In this document: piece after piece, positions 1 to 6,472 of the stretch
Numbering within the stretch: position 1 is the first letter of the stretch
How the letters are laid out: each line of letters begins with the position of its first letter
Assembly (NCBI GenBank): GCA_001821915.1
Contig: MHOR01000033.1
Coordinates: 6,120-25,520 of the forward strand
Source: Candidatus Staskawiczbacteria bacterium RIFCSPHIGHO2_02_FULL_34_10
GTDB lineage: Bacteria; Patescibacteriota; Minisyncoccia; Minisyncoccales; Staskawiczbacteraceae
Reading direction: 5' to 3'
DNA: 19,401 nucleotides
Program-made: the position numbers and the translations under genes
The notes under the pieces: generated by a model
What the model was told of the DNA's origin: nothing
Databases searched by the model: none
Seen by the model: the letters and a program-made list of their open reading frames with translations, nothing else

Positions 1-1
1 G

Positions 2-76
2 GTAGGATATTATTTGTCTACGCAATCGTTGCCATTTGTGAAAAAATGGTGGATTGGTAAAGTTTATAAAAAATAA
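2..76 (+). CDS. C-terminal end of a small membrane protein, cut by the window edge
   Basis: Reading from base 2 gives 24 codons ending in TAA at 74-76. The visible end (VGYYLSTQSLPFVKKWW then IGKVYKK) matches the C-terminus of the complete protein at 203-460 almost residue for residue (VGYYVSTQSLPFVKNWW, KKVYKK). It is therefore the tail of a tandem paralogue whose start lies left of the window. It should be a two-helix inner-membrane protein like its neighbour. No function is recognised. Confidence 0.8.
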   Translation, partial: VGYYLSTQSLPFVKKWWIGKVYKK

Positions 77-107
77 ATTTATAGAGGAATGAGATTTACC
101 AATATTT

Positions 108-168
108 AAATATACCCTGTGAACGCTATCACTTACACAAGAGTATAGCTTAAATCAAGGGTATATTT
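108..168. repeat. Nested inverted repeat between the tandem membrane-protein genes
   Basis: AAATATACCCT at 108-118 is the exact reverse complement of AGGGTATATTT at 158-168. Inside the loop a second pair, GCTAT at 125-129 and ATAGC at 145-149, could stack on it. It may act as a weak terminator or a processing hairpin between the paralogues. There is only a short, interrupted T run after it, so a terminator call is not firm. Confidence 0.5.
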
Positions 169-174
169 TAAAAA

Positions 175-196
175 ATGAAAACAGAAATTAAAAAAT
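175..196 (+). repeat. 22-base copy of the start of the trigger factor gene
   Basis: These 22 bases, beginning ATGAAAACAG, are identical to the first 22 bases of the trigger factor gene at 2429-2450. Here they open a seven-codon reading frame (MKTEIKK then TAA at 196-198) that leads nowhere. The copy lies just before the second membrane-protein gene, so the two copies bracket the 2.2 kb block holding four genes. It looks like the scar of a rearrangement or insertion at the start of tig. Confidence 0.6.
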
Positions 197-202
197 AAAT
201 TT

Positions 203-460
203 ATGGATATAGAAAAAGAAATAAATTTAATAAAAGAAAGAAATAAAAAAGTTGAAGCAGATAAGGCGTGGGAAACAAGCATTTTTCGTATAGGTTTTAT
301 TATAGTGATAACTTACATTATTACCGCAGTCGTTTTTTATTTTATTGGTGTTAAAAATTTTTTGTTAAGTGCCTTAATTCCTACCGTAGGATATTATGTA
401 TCTACACAGTCACTGCCATTTGTAAAAAATTGGTGGTCAAAAAAAGTATATAAAAAATAG
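203..460 (+). CDS. Small two-helix membrane protein of unknown function
   Basis: An 85-residue protein. Residues 1-27 are highly charged (MDIEKEINLIKERNKKVEAD, then KAWET) and probably cytoplasmic and helical. Two hydrophobic segments follow, roughly 28-50 and 53-75, and the tail is basic (KNWWSKKVYKK). There is no signal-peptide cleavage motif and no known catalytic motif. The start has no Shine-Dalgarno sequence. The gene is the second of two tandem copies, the first ending at base 76. It precedes the pterin dehydratase gene by 25 bases and could share its transcript. The family seems typical of CPR genomes, but I cannot assign a role. Confidence 0.8.
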   Translation: MDIEKEINLIKERNKKVEADKAWETSIFRIGFIIVITYIITAVVFYFIGVKNFLLSALIPTVGYYVSTQSLPFVKNWWSKKVYKK

Positions 461-485
461 AAATTACTAACGCAATTATAAATTT

Positions 486-863
486 ATGGAAAACTTAATT
501 AACAACCCTTCGGCTCCCTTCGACGCGACTCAGGACAAGCCGCTCAGGGCAAGAAAATGTGTGTCACACGAGGAAATGAAGCTTTTGACGGAGGACCAAG
601 TAAATGAATATATGCTTGAGTTAAGTGACAAATGGGAAGCTCTTGAAAATCCTCCTGTATTAATTTCTGCAAAATACAAATTCGCAGATTTTATTGAAGC
701 AATGAAATTTGTAAACAAAGTTGCTGAATTAGCTGAAAAAGAAGGGCATCACCCAGATATTACTATTCACTACAATAAAGTAGAAATCACCCTTTGGAGC
801 CACTTTATAAACGGCTTATCAATAAACGATTTCATTGTGGCAGCTAAAATTGATAATATATAA
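486..863 (+). CDS. Pterin-4-alpha-carbinolamine dehydratase (4a-hydroxytetrahydrobiopterin dehydratase)
   Basis: 125 residues; family members are usually about 95-115. Enzymes of this family dehydrate 4a-hydroxytetrahydropterin to regenerate the cofactor after aromatic amino-acid hydroxylation. The family signature is clear in the C-terminal half: EKEGHHPDITIHYNKVEITL followed by WSHFINGLSINDF, with the His-His-Pro and the later Trp-Ser-His expected of the active site. Residues 7-23 (PSAPFDATQDKPLRAR) come from a REP-like DNA repeat inserted right after the start and have no counterpart in the family, which explains the extra length. The gene has no Shine-Dalgarno sequence, and its TAA shares one base with the ATG of the next gene, implying translational coupling. 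No aromatic amino-acid hydroxylase is visible here, so the true substrate in this organism is open. Confidence 0.88.
   Translation: MENLINNPSAPFDATQDKPLRARKCVSHEEMKLLTEDQVNEYMLELSDKWEALENPPVLISAKYKFADFIEAMKFVNKVAELAEKEGHHPDITIHYNKVEITLWSHFINGLSINDFIVAAKIDNI
506..552 (+). repeat. REP-like palindromic insert inside the dehydratase gene
   Basis: A GC-rich block in AT-rich surroundings. It begins CCCTTCGG, restarts at 516-520 with CCCTTCGACGCGACTCAGG, and ends GCTCAGGGCAAG. It carries the CCCTTCG...CTCAGG core seen again in trigger factor (3647-3670) and infB (18981-19003). It looks like one truncated copy plus one complete copy, and it stays in frame. Confidence 0.75.
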
Positions 864-1288
864 TGGAAACTAAATACAAACATACCAGCGAATTATTAGC
901 AGAGAAAACAAATCCTATTATTGATATATTTTTTGATTTTGCGCAGATGAAAAACTTGTATCGCCAGGGTTGGCTGCAAAATGGAATCTCAAAATCAGAT
1001 TGTGAAACCGATGCCGATCATATCTTTGGAGTTGCTTTAATGGGTTATATCATTGCAAGAGAATATCATCCTGATTTAGATGCTAAAAAAGTAATGGAGC
1101 TGGGATTGTTTCATGAACTAGGAGAAGTTTTTGTGGGAGATATTACCCCAAGAGACAATGTTCCAACTGAAAAAAGAAAGCAAATGGAATTTGAGTCTAT
1201 TAAAAAAACTTTTTCAAAACTGCCAAATCCTCAAAAGTACATTGAATATGAAAAAAAGGAATCTCCTGAAGCAAAGTTTGTTGAATAG
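863..1288 (+). CDS. HD-domain phosphohydrolase (YfbR/HDDC2-like), stopped early by an in-frame TAG
   Basis: Members of this family are metal-dependent 5'-deoxynucleotidases or related nucleotide phosphohydrolases. Visible features are the first metal histidine in ETDADHIFG (His53), the HD-type motif as FHELGEVFVGDITP (His84-Glu85, so Glu replaces the usual Asp), and the conserved GDITP. The frame ends at TAG 1286-1288, right after SPEAKFVE. In the family this region continues with a helix like 'VDKLELVLQA', and exactly that is encoded in the same frame after the TAG, up to a TGA at 1439-1441. The protein as read (141 residues) lacks its last helices. It overlaps the dehydratase stop by one base. 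A base error, a recent nonsense mutation or amber readthrough are all possible. TAG is a normal stop in neighbouring genes. Confidence 0.8.
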   Translation: METKYKHTSELLAEKTNPIIDIFFDFAQMKNLYRQGWLQNGISKSDCETDADHIFGVALMGYIIAREYHPDLDAKKVMELGLFHELGEVFVGDITPRDNVPTEKRKQMEFESIKKTFSKLPNPQKYIEYEKKESPEAKFVE

Positions 1289-1441
1289 GTTGATAAACTA
1301 GAGTTAGTTTTGCAGGCAAGTGTTTACGAGAAATTGGGGTATAAAAATTTGGATCAATTTTTTACGTATTACCAAGAAAGAATAGTTTCACCAGAGTTAA
1401 AAACTATTCTAGACGAAATTATTAATAACAGAGGCAAGTGA
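1289..1441 (+). pseudogene. Detached C-terminal part of the HD phosphohydrolase
   Basis: The 50 codons after the TAG stay open in the same frame (VDKLELVLQASVYEKLGYKN, then LDQFFTYYQERIV and an ERI..ELK..LDEI helix) and end with TGA at 1439-1441. That TGA overlaps the GTG start of the next gene in a GTGA arrangement, a standard operon junction. This implies that the ancestral HD gene ran from 863 to 1441 (192 codons plus the stop). Confidence 0.7.
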
Positions 1442-2424
1442 AAAAAGAAATAAAAAAAGGAGAAATTCTCATTTACCAAACTCCTGATAAGAAAATAAAA
1501 ATTGATGTAAATTTAGATCAGGATACTGTTTGGTTAACTCAAGATCAAATTAGTCGTCTTTTTAATGCAGAAAGAAGTGTTATCACCAAGCACGTCAAAA
1601 ATATTTTTAAGAGCAAGGAATTAAATGAAGAAAGCAATGTGCAAAAAATGCACATTGCAAATTCTGATAAACCGGTAAATTTCTATAGTCTTGATGCTAT
1701 AATTTCTATAGGATATAGAGTTAACTCTAAAAAAGCTACACAATTTCGTGTTTGGGCGACCAACACGTTGAAACGTTATTTGGTAACAGGATATGCAATA
1801 AACGAAAAAAGATTGTTTGAGGCGCAAGATAAATTTAATGAATTAAAAAATTCCATTGACTTTTTGCAAAAGAAATCAAAATATGGTTTACTTGCAGGGC
1901 AAGAGCAGGAGATTTTAGATTTACTGGCAAATTATTCTAAAACATTAACCTTGCTTGAGCAGTATGACAAAGAAAAGGTTTCGTTATTAAAAAATGGTAA
2001 AGGGAAGTTTATTTTAATGTATGAAGATGTAGTGAGTATTATTGCTAAAATCAAAGACGAATTGATGGCTAAAAAGGAGGCCGGTGAATTTTTTGGCACA
2101 GAAAATAGCGATAAATTAAAGGGAATTATAGCGACATTATATCAAACATTTGATAAAAAAGAACTATATTATTCAATCGAAGAAAAGGCGGCGCATCTTT
2201 TGTATTTTATTATCAAAGACCATCCATTGGTTGATGGCAATAAAAGAACTGGCGCATTTTTGTTCGTTTACTTCTTGGACAGAAACAATTATTTGTATAA
2301 AGAAAATGGCGAGAGAAAAATTAATGACAACGCATTGACGGCATTGGCATTACTCATTGCCGTAAGTGATAGACAAGAAAAAGAAAAAATGGTCAAAATA
2401 ATAACAAATCTTTTATCGTTATAA
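1438..2424 (+). CDS. RhuM-Fic/Doc two-domain protein
   Basis: 328 residues. The N-terminal part (about 1-125) is the RhuM (virulence protein) domain, recognisable from VWLTQDQISRLF, the RSVITKHVKNIF segment and FRVWATNTLKRYLVTGYAIN. A helical linker leads to a C-terminal Fic/Doc domain (about 195-328) with the loop HPLVDGNKRTGAF (His262 to Phe274). This is the Doc-like form ending in NKR rather than the NGR of AMPylating Fic enzymes. Doc itself phosphorylates EF-Tu; the target here is unknown. The start is GTG, overlapping the TGA of the HD reading frame by three bases. Trigger factor starts four bases downstream. No separate antitoxin gene is seen. It could be a solitary toxin-like regulator or defence protein. 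Confidence 0.85.
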   Translation: MKKEIKKGEILIYQTPDKKIKIDVNLDQDTVWLTQDQISRLFNAERSVITKHVKNIFKSKELNEESNVQKMHIANSDKPVNFYSLDAIISIGYRVNSKKATQFRVWATNTLKRYLVTGYAINEKRLFEAQDKFNELKNSIDFLQKKSKYGLLAGQEQEILDLLANYSKTLTLLEQYDKEKVSLLKNGKGKFILMYEDVVSIIAKIKDELMAKKEAGEFFGTENSDKLKGIIATLYQTFDKKELYYSIEEKAAHLLYFIIKDHPLVDGNKRTGAFLFVYFLDRNNYLYKENGERKINDNALTALALLIAVSDRQEKEKMVKIITNLLSL

Positions 2425-2428
2425 AACC

Positions 2429-3760
2429 ATGAAAACAGAAATTAAAAAATTAGACAAATCTCAAATTGAAGTGGAATTTAAACTAAGCGCTGAAGAATTT
2501 CAAGAATATATTGAAAAGGCGCTTTTACAATTAAAAGACCATGTAAAAATGGATGGATTTAGAAAGGGACATGTACCAGCTAGTATGGTTGAAGAAAAAG
2601 TAGGCAAGGAAAACTTGCTTATGGAGGCGGGAGACTTAGCCGTGAAAAAAAGTTACCATGCCTTTTTAAAAGAAAATAACATAGAAGCAATCGGTGAGCC
2701 AGACGTGCAAATATTAAAAATTGCTAAGGGCAATCCCCTTTTATTTAAAATAAAAGTTTCTGTGCTACCAGAAATTAAGCTGCCTGATTATAAGGAAATT
2801 GTTTCTAAGGTTGATGGAAAAGAAATAACTGTTGAGCCAAATGAAATTGAGGAAGCCTTAAATTATTTGCAAAAGTCTCGGGCAAAGTTTTCACAAGTTA
2901 ATAGGCCGGCAGAAGCGAAAGATTTTATTGAAATTGAGTATCAAAATAAAGATATAAATGATGGCAAGGAAGTAAAAGATAGATTTATATTAGGCGAAGG
3001 CGGATTTTTAAAAGATTTTGAAGATAATGTAATAGGAATGAAAGCAGGTGAAGAAAAGGAATTTATTGCGAAGTTTCCACCCGCCAGCAACGCTGAGCGT
3101 AGCTCTGCGGGCTGGGAAAATACTCCCCGAAAAGATTTAGGGGGAAAAGACGGAAGTTTTAAGGTAAAAATGATTTTGGTGCAAAAAATGGAATTGCCAG
3201 AAATTAATGACGACTTCGCAAAATCATTAGGTGCCTTTGATACATTAGTGGCTTTGAAAGAAAACTTAAAAGGGGGAATTACTTTAGAAAAACAAGAATC
3301 AGAGCGTCAAAGAAAAAGAGGTGAAATATTAAATAAAATTTCAGGAAAAATTGCATTTGATTTACCGGAAAAAATGGTTGAATACGAAGAAAAAAGATTG
3401 TTTGAAGATTTTAAAAACCAGATAAGTCAAAATGTAAAAATAGATTTTGGTCAATATTTAGCTTCTATTAAAAAAACAGAAGACGAGATTAAAAAATCAT
3501 TTAAATTAGAAGCCGAAAAAAGGATTAAAAACTTTTTAACATTAAGGCAAATTGGGAAATCAGAAAGTATAGAAGTTTTAGAGAAGGAATTAGAAGAAGA
3601 GATAAGTAAAGTGTTAAAAAGTTATTCAAAAGAACAACTAGAAAAACCCTTCGGCGCGACTCAGGGCAAGTTTGACATAGGTGAATTAAAGGAGTATACT
3701 AAAGGAGCGATGTTTAATGAGAAAGTATTTGAAAAACTAGAGAGTTTTTCAAAAATTTGA
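2429..3760 (+). CDS. tig: Trigger factor, ribosome-bound chaperone
   Basis: 443 residues, the normal size. Trigger factor binds the ribosomal exit tunnel and shields nascent chains. The ribosome-binding domain carries the GFRKG signature at residues 43-47. The PPIase-like domain lies around 160-265 and shows FILGEGGFLKDFEDNVIGMK and the KDLGGKDGSFKVKM strand. The rest is the helical C-terminal arm. Two stretches are foreign to the family and come from GC-rich palindromic DNA: residues about 218-234 (PASNAERSSAGW and following), in the PPIase flap where a short loop is usual, and residues 407-414 (PFGATQGK) in the C-terminal arm. Both keep the frame. There is no Shine-Dalgarno sequence. The gene follows RhuM-Fic by four bases and precedes clpP, its usual genomic partner. 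Confidence 0.95.
   Translation: MKTEIKKLDKSQIEVEFKLSAEEFQEYIEKALLQLKDHVKMDGFRKGHVPASMVEEKVGKENLLMEAGDLAVKKSYHAFLKENNIEAIGEPDVQILKIAKGNPLLFKIKVSVLPEIKLPDYKEIVSKVDGKEITVEPNEIEEALNYLQKSRAKFSQVNRPAEAKDFIEIEYQNKDINDGKEVKDRFILGEGGFLKDFEDNVIGMKAGEEKEFIAKFPPASNAERSSAGWENTPRKDLGGKDGSFKVKMILVQKMELPEINDDFAKSLGAFDTLVALKENLKGGITLEKQESERQRKRGEILNKISGKIAFDLPEKMVEYEEKRLFEDFKNQISQNVKIDFGQYLASIKKTEDEIKKSFKLEAEKRIKNFLTLRQIGKSESIEVLEKELEEEISKVLKSYSKEQLEKPFGATQGKFDIGELKEYTKGAMFNEKVFEKLESFSKI
3080..3117 (+). repeat. GC-rich palindromic insert in the trigger factor PPIase domain
   Basis: The block starts CCCGCCAGC, has the perfect odd palindrome ACGCTGAGCGT in its centre, and ends GCGGGCTGGGA. CCCGC and GCGGG can close an outer stem. 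Just downstream a second small pair, TCCCC and GGGGA (about 3123-3145), may belong to the same insert. It translates to PASNAERSSAGWE, which is not part of the family. Confidence 0.65.
3647..3670 (+). repeat. REP-like insert in the trigger factor C-terminal arm
   Basis: CCCTTCGGCGCGACTCAGGG followed by CAAG: 24 bases, exactly eight codons. It shares the CCCTTCG...CTCAGGGC core with the copies at 506-552 and 18981-19003. Confidence 0.75.
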
Positions 3761-3813
3761 AATTTACAATTTGAAATTTGAAATCAATTTGAATTTATTA
3801 AATAATTAAAACC

Positions 3814-3843
3814 GTCAAAATTTTCCTTTGTGAAAATTTTGAC
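3814..3843 (+). repeat. AT-rich perfect hairpin upstream of clpP
   Basis: GTCAAAATTTTC (3814-3825) and GAAAATTTTGAC (3832-3843) are perfect 12-base arms around a six-base loop. They lie 46 bases before the clpP ATG, in a stretch made of AATTTAAAATT-type words. Similar hairpins precede rny, infB and the spermidine-synthase-like gene. No T run follows, so it is unlikely to be a plain terminator. Confidence 0.65.
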
Positions 3844-3889
3844 ACTTACTTATTTTAAATTTAAAATTTTAAATTAAAAATTCGAAGTA

Positions 3890-4474
3890 ATGCCAATAGT
3901 ACCAACTATTGTAGAAAAATCACAACGCGGTGAGCGCGTATACGACATATTTTCAAGGCTTTTAGAAGAGCGCATTATTTTTTTGGCAGGTCCCGTAACT
4001 GATATGAATGCAAATGTGGTAATTGCACAAATGCTTTACTTAGTTTCAAAAGACCCTAAAAAAGATATTAAGCTTTATATTAATAGCCCAGGGGGTTCGG
4101 TTACAGCGGGTTTGGCTATTTATGATACAATGCAGTATCTAAAATGCCCTGTCTCTACTATTTGTATTGGGCTTACAGCTTCTATGGCTGCCATAATTTT
4201 GGCTGCAGGAACAAAAGGCAAAAGATTTGCCCTTCCTAATGCAGAAATATTATTACACCAAGTTTCTGGAGGCACACAGGGCCAGGCAACAGAAATTGAA
4301 ATTACTGCAAAACAGATTATAAAAATTAAGGCATCTATAAATCAGATTTTGTCAAAACATACAGGCCAGCCAATTGATAAAGTTGAAAGAGATAGCGACA
4401 GAGATTTTTATATGACCGCCGAAGAAGCCAAGCAGTATGGATTAATTGATGAAGTAATAGGAACCACCAAATAG
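3890..4474 (+). CDS. clpP: ATP-dependent Clp protease proteolytic subunit
   Basis: 194 residues, full length. ClpP forms the tetradecameric serine protease chamber that works with the ClpX or ClpC unfoldases. The catalytic triad is visible: Ser98 in GLTASMAA, His123 in EILLHQVSGG, and Asp172 in SDRDFYMTAEEA. The YINSPGGSV oxyanion-hole loop is intact. The start has only a weak GAAG six bases before the ATG. The gene follows trigger factor after 129 bases of AT-rich fold-back DNA. clpX, often next in other bacteria, is not here; a 413-base gene-free region and rny follow instead. Confidence 0.97.
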   Translation: MPIVPTIVEKSQRGERVYDIFSRLLEERIIFLAGPVTDMNANVVIAQMLYLVSKDPKKDIKLYINSPGGSVTAGLAIYDTMQYLKCPVSTICIGLTASMAAIILAAGTKGKRFALPNAEILLHQVSGGTQGQATEIEITAKQIIKIKASINQILSKHTGQPIDKVERDSDRDFYMTAEEAKQYGLIDEVIGTTK

Positions 4475-4552
4475 GTGCTAGGTTTTAGGTGTTAGATACG
4501 AAAAACGTCACCGTATTACATCTAATATCCAACACCAAACACCCAAAACTGA
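4475..4552. repeat. Imperfect fold-back directly after clpP
   Basis: The left arm GGTGCTAGGTTTTAGGTGTT plus AGAT is roughly mirrored on the right by ATCTAATATCCAACACC and AAACACCC. It is built from repeated GGTGTT/AACACC words and begins right at the clpP stop. No T run follows. Probably one member of the intergenic palindrome populations of this genome. Confidence 0.5.
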
Positions 4553-4564
4553 AGTGTCTTATAC

Positions 4565-4730
4565 TAGAGTTCTTTCATATAGTAACCTTTCTACGGTAAT
4601 TTCCACATTCTAGCTACGGCTTTGTAAAATTTTTCAACGTATCCTGTGGATATGTTTCAAAATTTTTCCTTTGCCTCGTCTAAAATCTGGAAATTTCGTA
4701 ACGAAAGTTATTATATAAAAGAACTCGTAA
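4565..4730. repeat. Long imperfect palindrome (about 165 bases) between clpP and rny
   Basis: The outer left arm, starting GAGTTCTTTCATATAGTAAC, reads almost the same as the reverse complement of the right arm (GAGTTCTTTTATATAATAAC) for about 40 bases. The centre is a second fold-back, TTTTTCAACGTATCC around TGT facing GGATATGTTTCAAAA. Most of the block could thus fold into one long rod with a few bulges. No reading frame covers it. It could be a MITE-like element or a structured RNA. The remaining bases of this gene-free region are the terminator at 4729-4756, the hairpin GTTTGTC (4756-4762)/GACAAAC (4779-4785), the hairpin ACTTTGAA (4800-4807)/TTCAAAGT (4820-4827), and the hairpin at 4847-4873. 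Confidence 0.7.
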
Positions 4731-4756
4731 CTCACCATATTGGATGAGTTTTTTTG
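4729..4756 (+). terminator. Rho-independent terminator after the long palindrome
   Basis: AACTCA and TGAGTT form a six-base stem around CCATATTGGA, where CCA and TGG can pair further. It is followed directly by a T run. It could end clpP transcription or an RNA made from the palindrome. Confidence 0.65.
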
Positions 4757-4846
4757 TTTGTCCTTTAGCGTGGCTTAAGACAAACAAAAAGTCTCATTAA
4801 CTTTGAAAGCATTTCGTAATTCAAAGTCATTAAAAATAATTAACTA

Positions 4847-4873
4847 GTCAAAATTTTTATCTAAAAATTAGAC
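4847..4873 (+). repeat. AT-rich hairpin upstream of rny
   Basis: GTCAAAATTTTT and AAAAATTAGAC face each other around a short loop, with one bulged A, ending 14 bases before the rny ATG. The GTCAAAATTTT arm is the same as in the clpP upstream hairpin. Confidence 0.5.
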
Positions 4874-4887
4874 AATAAAATAAAATT

Positions 4888-6426
4888 ATGATCATACCAC
4901 AAACAATTATTACAGTATTGGGAATATTTTTACCATTAGCGCTAGGTTGTGTTATAGGGTATTATGTGCGCCAGTCATTAGCAAAAAAACGAGCAGGATC
5001 TTTGGAAGCAAAGCTTCAAAAGAGAGTGCAAGATGTAAAACAAGAAACAACAGATTTAATAAAAAAATCAGAAGCTAAATCATCAGAAATTATTGAAAAG
5101 GCTCAGACAGAAGTTGACCAAAGAAGAAGAGAATTTTTGAAGGCTCAACAAGTTCTTTTAGACAGAGAAAAACTTCTTGATAGTAAAATAGATTCTTTTG
5201 ATAAAAAAGAATTAGAGCTTCAAACAAAAGTAGAAAAATTAAAAGAAGTAAAAGAAAATTTAGATAATTTAAGGCTTGAAGCCGAAACAAAATTAGAAAA
5301 AGTTGCTAGTTTATCGCGCGAGGATGCCAAAAAAGAACTATTAAGTTTAGTTGAAGTAGATTACCAAAAAGATATTTTAGAAAGAATTAAAAAAATAGAA
5401 GAGTCAGGCAAAGAAACTTTACAGGCAAGGGCCAGAGAAATAGTTACAATGGCGATTCAAAAGTGCGCGGTTCCTCATACGCAAGAACTTAGCACCACTA
5501 CCATTACGCTTCAAAGCGAAGACATAAAAGGAAAAATTATTGGCAAGGAAGGCAGAAATATTAAAACTTTTGAAAGGTTAACTGGAGTGGAATTAATAGT
5601 TGATGAAACTCCAGAGTCAGTGGTAATTTCATGTTTTAATCCGGTAAGGCGTCAAATTGCTAAAATTGCGCTAGATAAATTAATTGCTGATGGGAGAATC
5701 CAACCAGCAAAAATTGAAGAAAAAGTTGCAGAAGCCACCGCAGAAATTTCTCAAAAAATAAAAGAAGCGGGAGATAAGACAATTTATGATATGGGTATTT
5801 TAGGGGTGAATGAAAAGCTTATTCAAATTTTGGGCAGACTATATTATAGGACAAGTTATGGTCAAAATGTATTATTACACTCAATGGAAGTAGCTCAAAT
5901 TGCTGAAACTATTGCAGAAGAATTAGGAGCTAATAGCCAAGTTGCAAAACGTGGCGCTCTTTTTCACGATATAGGTAAAGCGCTTGATCAGCAAATTCAG
6001 GGTTCGCACATTGAAATTGGAATTAAGATTTTAGAAAAATATGGAGAATCTGACGCGGTTATAAAAGCAATGCGGTCTCATCATGGGGATTATCCGCATA
6101 ATTCAATAGAATCTGTAATAGTTACAGTTGCTGACTCAATTTCAGGATCACGTCCTGGAGCTAGAAAAGACACTATAGAAAATTATTTGCAAAGATTAAA
6201 AGCGCTAGAAGATATTGCAAATAAATTTGAAGGTGTTGAAAAAACTTATGCTATTCAAGCTGGAAGAGAAATTAGAGTATTTGTGAAGTCAGACAAAGTG
6301 GATGATTTAGGAGTACAAAAAATGGCAAGGCAGATTGCTGAAAATATTGAGGAAGAACTAAAATATCCGGGAGAAATTAAAGTAACGGTTATTCGCGAAA
6401 ATAGGGTTGTAGAATACGCAAGATAA
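4888..6426 (+). CDS. rny: Ribonuclease Y
   Basis: 512 residues, the normal length. RNase Y is a membrane-anchored endoribonuclease that starts mRNA decay. Order of parts: an N-terminal transmembrane helix (about 3-26), a long charged coiled coil (about 30-190), a KH domain with the loop GKIIGKEGRNIK at 215-226, and an HD domain with His331 in LLHSMEVAQ and the metal pair His360-Asp361 in ALFHDIGKALD. The C-terminal domain ends in VTVIRENRVVEYAR. There is no Shine-Dalgarno sequence; an AT-rich hairpin stops 14 bases before the ATG. A strong shared terminator follows. Confidence 0.97.
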   Translation: MIIPQTIITVLGIFLPLALGCVIGYYVRQSLAKKRAGSLEAKLQKRVQDVKQETTDLIKKSEAKSSEIIEKAQTEVDQRRREFLKAQQVLLDREKLLDSKIDSFDKKELELQTKVEKLKEVKENLDNLRLEAETKLEKVASLSREDAKKELLSLVEVDYQKDILERIKKIEESGKETLQARAREIVTMAIQKCAVPHTQELSTTTITLQSEDIKGKIIGKEGRNIKTFERLTGVELIVDETPESVVISCFNPVRRQIAKIALDKLIADGRIQPAKIEEKVAEATAEISQKIKEAGDKTIYDMGILGVNEKLIQILGRLYYRTSYGQNVLLHSMEVAQIAETIAEELGANSQVAKRGALFHDIGKALDQQIQGSHIEIGIKILEKYGESDAVIKAMRSHHGDYPHNSIESVIVTVADSISGSRPGARKDTIENYLQRLKALEDIANKFEGVEKTYAIQAGREIRVFVKSDKVDDLGVQKMARQIAENIEEELKYPGEIKVTVIRENRVVEYAR

Positions 6427-6437
6427 TTAATTGAAAA

Positions 6438-6472
6438 CCAAAAACTGCCTAGAAAGGCAGTTTTTGGTTTTT
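6438..6472. terminator. Terminator between convergent rny and the GH13 gene
   Basis: CCAAAAACTGCCT and AGGCAGTTTTTGG form a perfect 13-base stem with loop AGAA, followed by TTTTT on the + strand. On the minus strand a shorter T run (GGTTTTC) follows. It probably serves both convergent genes; the minus gene's stop codon touches its edge. Confidence 0.88.

Noticed and set aside
863..1441. Alternative genetic code or amber recoding to explain the TAG in the HD gene
   Set aside because: TAG ends several intact genes here (460, 4474, 16747, 19173) and TGA also acts as a stop; a mutation or base error is simpler.
4565..4730. 6S RNA call for the long palindrome
   Set aside because: The symmetry is too complete, no central open bubble can be shown by eye, and no clear promoter precedes it.
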